DNA of 6,766 nt from CAYSLC01 sp964431545 (lineage in GTDB: Bacteria > Desulfobacterota > Desulfobacteria > Desulfobacterales > JAABSP01). Location of the stretch: positions 1 to 6,766 of the forward strand of contig CAYSLC010000263.1 of the NCBI GenBank assembly GCA_964431545.1. Reading direction: 5' to 3'. Under the pieces are notes generated by a model. That model had not been told where the DNA came from. It made no database searches and worked only from the letters and a program-made list of their open reading frames with translations. Below, piece after piece: positions 5,202 to 6,766 of the stretch (position 1 is its first letter; every line of letters begins with the position of its first letter). Made by a program: the position numbers and the translations under genes.

Positions 5202-5621
5202 CTACTTCACCAGCATCACGGGACATCCGGCCAGGATGCCCACCTTGTAGCTGATGGTGCCCCACCCCTGGGAGGGGTCGTCGGGTTTGATCCGGTGGGA
5301 ATTCATGACGATCAGGTCGATACCGGTCTCCTCGGCGTAGCGGAGGATCTCCTGGGTCCGGTTGCCGTAGACCACCTTCTGGTCGATGGGGACCGGACTG
5401 CCGGCATGGGCGTCGGCGAGGGTCTCCATGTCCTGGTAGGCCCGCTCCTGGAGCCGCAGGTAGAAGGTCTCCATCTCGTCGAAGGGGGTGTCGGCGAGGG
5501 TCTGGATCACATGGAGCAGATGGATCCGCCCCCGGCCCAGTTCGGCGAGGCCCACCGCGATCTTCAGGGCCCGCTCGTTCTTCTTGGAAAGGTCCGCGGG
5601 GACCAGAATGTTTGTAAACAT
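5202..5621 (-). CDS. Universal stress protein (UspA family), atypical nucleotide loop
   Basis: 139 aa, one Usp domain. The N-terminus MFTNILVPADLSKKNERALK is the typical first strand with the conserved Asp (D10) that contacts adenine in ATP-binding members. IDLIVMNSH (101-109) is the strand before the nucleotide loop, and GCPVMLVK is the usual last strand. The ATP-binding family normally has G-2X-G-9X-G-[S/T] here; this protein reads SHRIKPDDPSQGWGT (108-122), keeping the final G-T but lacking the first two glycines, so ATP binding is doubtful. The role is presumably stress tolerance in the cytoplasm, with no specific partner known. The SD (GGGGGAGGG) lies between the stop of the upstream CBM48 gene and this ATG, only 13 bp apart, so the two are probably co-transcribed and translationally linked. 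Confidence 0.9.
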   Translation of the reverse strand: MFTNILVPADLSKKNERALKIAVGLAELGRGRIHLLHVIQTLADTPFDEMETFYLRLQERAYQDMETLADAHAGSPVPIDQKVVYGNRTQEILRYAEETGIDLIVMNSHRIKPDDPSQGWGTISYKVGILAGCPVMLVK

Positions 5622-5634
5622 CCGCCCTCCCCCG

Positions 5635-6036
5635 TTATACCGTGATCACCGAGTTGTCGCTATCGCCGTAGGGGCTTCGAACATACCGGTCCGCGTTCCA
5701 GTCGTTCTCCCACTGGACATCGTCGATGAGGTACCGGTACTGGTATTCCCGCCCCGGCATCAGGTCGAGGGTGAGGGTGAATTCCCCCGACTTGAGCCGC
5801 TTCATGGGATTGGCGTAAATGTTCCAGTCGTTGAACTCCCCCACGACACAGACCTGTTTCGCCTCCGGCGCGGCGGTTTTGGGCAGACGGAAGGTCACTT
5901 TGCAGAGGTTCTTCCGCTTCAGATAGACCTTCTTGATAGGGGTGGGCGCGGCGCCGCTTCGGGCCGCCCCGCGAGCGCCCCGGCCGGAAGCGCCCCCTTT
6001 TGTCTTCTTCGATACGGTTCGACTTTTGACCGCCAT
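5635..6036 (-). CDS. Stand-alone CBM48 / AMPK-type glycogen-binding domain protein with basic N-terminal tail
   Basis: 133 aa. Residues about 45-133 form an early-set carbohydrate-binding module of the CBM48/AMPK-beta/isoamylase-N type: KVTFRLP (46-52), VCVVGEFNDWN (62-72), GEFTLTLDLMPGREYQYRYLIDD (84-106), W109, NDWNADRY (111-118) and final NSVITV. W71, W109 and the late Asn are candidate sugar contacts by analogy with AMPK-beta. No catalytic domain is attached, so it likely binds glycogen or another alpha-glucan as an adaptor. Residues 1-45 are rich in Lys, Arg, Gly and Ala (KKTKGGASGRGARGAARSG), probably disordered and possibly nucleic-acid or protein binding. The ATG at 6036 is chosen over an upstream in-frame ATG at 6081 because AAGGAGAG lies 4 nt before it. 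First gene of a two-gene operon with the stress protein. Confidence 0.87.
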   Translation of the reverse strand: MAVKSRTVSKKTKGGASGRGARGAARSGAAPTPIKKVYLKRKNLCKVTFRLPKTAAPEAKQVCVVGEFNDWNIYANPMKRLKSGEFTLTLDLMPGREYQYRYLIDDVQWENDWNADRYVRSPYGDSDNSVITV

Positions 6037-6080
6037 GGATCTCTCCTTCGATTCCCATTGGATGTGCGTTTTCCTTCCCA

Positions 6081-6099
6081 CCGGAAGTCCGACTTCCGG
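6081..6099 (-). repeat. Perfect hairpin dyad upstream of the CBM48 gene
   Basis: CCGGAAGT (6081-6088) and ACTTCCGG (6092-6099) are exact reverse complements around 3 nt. It lies 45 nt before the CBM48 start, just downstream of a putative -10, so it may be a 5'-leader stem-loop or an operator. No T-run follows it on the minus strand. Confidence 0.5.
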
Positions 6100-6108
6100 A
6101 GAGTCCCA

Positions 6109-6137
6109 TTTTTACATCGCCCCGGACGCGGGCGCAA
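6109..6137 (-). promoter_or_regulatory. Possible promoter of the CBM48-usp operon
   Basis: On the minus strand TTGCGC (6137-6132) and TAAAAA (6114-6109) are 17 nt apart, matching the sigma-70 consensus at 3 and 4 of 6 positions. Transcription would start near 6102, just before the hairpin dyad. The first nine bases, TTGCGCCCG, are identical to those at the putative promoter of the 47-aa gene (573-581). Confidence 0.33.
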
Positions 6138-6181
6138 CGGAAAAACGATGTTCCTGTGGTCGTGATGGAGAGAAACGGCCC

Positions 6182-6766
6182 TCATTGCCGGACCAGCCAA
6201 TCCGCCAGGCTTCGGACCCGGATGGCGGAGTTTCCCGTTTCGATCTTCGCCTGGTCCGCCAGGGTGATGACCTCCGCCGTTTCCAGGCCGAACGCCGCCA
6301 TGGCCGATTCCGCGGCCGCGATTTCTCTTTTTGCGGTGCGGGCATCATCTACATCCGCGCATACCTGGACGGCGTTTTCGATCACCGGTCCGGATTTGAT
6401 CAGGAAATCGACTTCTCTCCCCTGCCTGTCCTTCCAGTAATAAACTTCCTTCCCCCGCCTTCTGAGTTCCGTGTAGACCGCATTTTCCATCAGCCGCCCC
6501 ATATCCCTGGAAAACTTGAAGGCCACCGCGTTTCTGAGTCCGTTGTCCACCGCGTAGATCTTCCGGGGGTGCATGATCTGTTTTTTGAATGAATAGTCAA
6601 AATGGTACATCTGGTAAATCAGGAACGCCTCCTCCAGAAACCCGAGATAGTCGGCGATGGTGTTCAATCCGAAACCGAAGGTCCCGCGCAACGCCCTCAA
6701 GGAAATCAGATTTGAAATATTGGTGATGAGGTAACTGGCCAGGTCCCTGATCCGCACGGGATGCAC
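6182..6766 (-). CDS. DUF4143 ATPase-family protein, C-terminal part (5' end outside the window)
   Basis: 194 codons read in from the right edge to TGA at 6182-6184; the in-frame GTG at the edge should not be taken as the start. The fragment is the DUF4143 module found at the C-terminus of AAA+/P-loop ATPases often annotated only as ATP-binding protein. Recognisable blocks: PRKIYAVDNGLRNAV (67-81), GRLMENAVYTELRRR (90-104), EVYYWKDRQGREVDFLIK (107-124), and AVQVCADVDDARTAKREI (132-149), where the family has a QVC....T..RE pattern. The REVDFL block resembles PD-(D/E)xK nuclease cores, but activity is unproven. The N-terminal ATPase and Walker motifs would lie beyond 6766. GC over 6541-6766 is about 51% by direct count, against about 70% in a sampled stretch of dinG, which points to horizontal acquisition. 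It lies 145 bp upstream of the CBM48 gene, same strand. Confidence 0.88.
   Translation of the reverse strand: MHPVRIRDLASYLITNISNLISLRALRGTFGFGLNTIADYLGFLEEAFLIYQMYHFDYSFKKQIMHPRKIYAVDNGLRNAVAFKFSRDMGRLMENAVYTELRRRGKEVYYWKDRQGREVDFLIKSGPVIENAVQVCADVDDARTAKREIAAAESAMAAFGLETAEVITLADQAKIETGNSAIRVRSLADWLVRQ

Noticed and set aside
4592..5254. A 220-codon plus-strand frame overlapping the STAS gene
   Set aside because: Different frame from the recognisable STAS protein, passing through the hairpins; no domain content.
1..6766. CRISPR arrays, tRNA or rRNA genes, insertion sequences
   Set aside because: I saw no regularly spaced repeats, no cloverleaf or rRNA signature, no transposase and no terminal inverted repeats.

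Overview
This is a GC-rich bacterial chromosomal window. Four genes are complete on the minus strand, two complete genes lie on the plus strand, and a minus-strand gene is cut by each edge. The lipobox-bearing phosphatase and the mix of families (DinG with an exonuclease-like N-terminus, SpoIIAA-like STAS, Usp, a stand-alone glycogen-binding domain) suggest a Gram-negative of the Desulfobacterota/deltaproteobacterial kind. That placement is inference; no rRNA or other phylogenetic marker is present.

Left part (1-935). Bases 1-335 (minus) encode the first 111 residues of a NERD-domain protein closely resembling PglW, the kinase of BREX type 2/Pgl phage defence; the rest lies outside. A 329-bp divergent intergenic region follows, with a G-run cluster, small inverted repeats and a putative promoter. 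On the plus strand is a 47-residue acidic protein gene (665-808) with a near-ideal ribosome binding site, a structured leader and its own intrinsic terminator (873-900).

Middle (936-4778). A probable minus-strand operon holds a DinG-type Fe-S helicase (1831-4527), whose N-terminal DnaQ-like exonuclease fold appears to have lost catalytic residues, and 76 bp downstream a class C (e(P4)-type) acid phosphatase lipoprotein (936-1754). The 251-bp region upstream of dinG is a divergent control region. It holds a possible dinG promoter with a palindrome in its spacer and, on the plus strand, two tandem hairpins, the second followed by a T-rich run like a terminator, ahead of the next gene.

Right part (4779-6766). 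A small SpoIIAA-like/STAS protein gene (plus) converges on a two-gene minus-strand operon: a CBM48 (AMPK-type glycogen-binding) protein with a basic tail (5635-6036), then a universal stress protein (5202-5621), 13 bp apart. The window ends in the C-terminal part of a DUF4143 ATPase-family gene (6182-6766) of clearly lower GC content, suggesting transfer.

Apart from the edge hint of BREX/Pgl, no complete defence or mobile system is visible. The least-explained items are the 47-aa gene with its leader, the terminator-like leader before the STAS gene, and the degenerate exonuclease domain of DinG.
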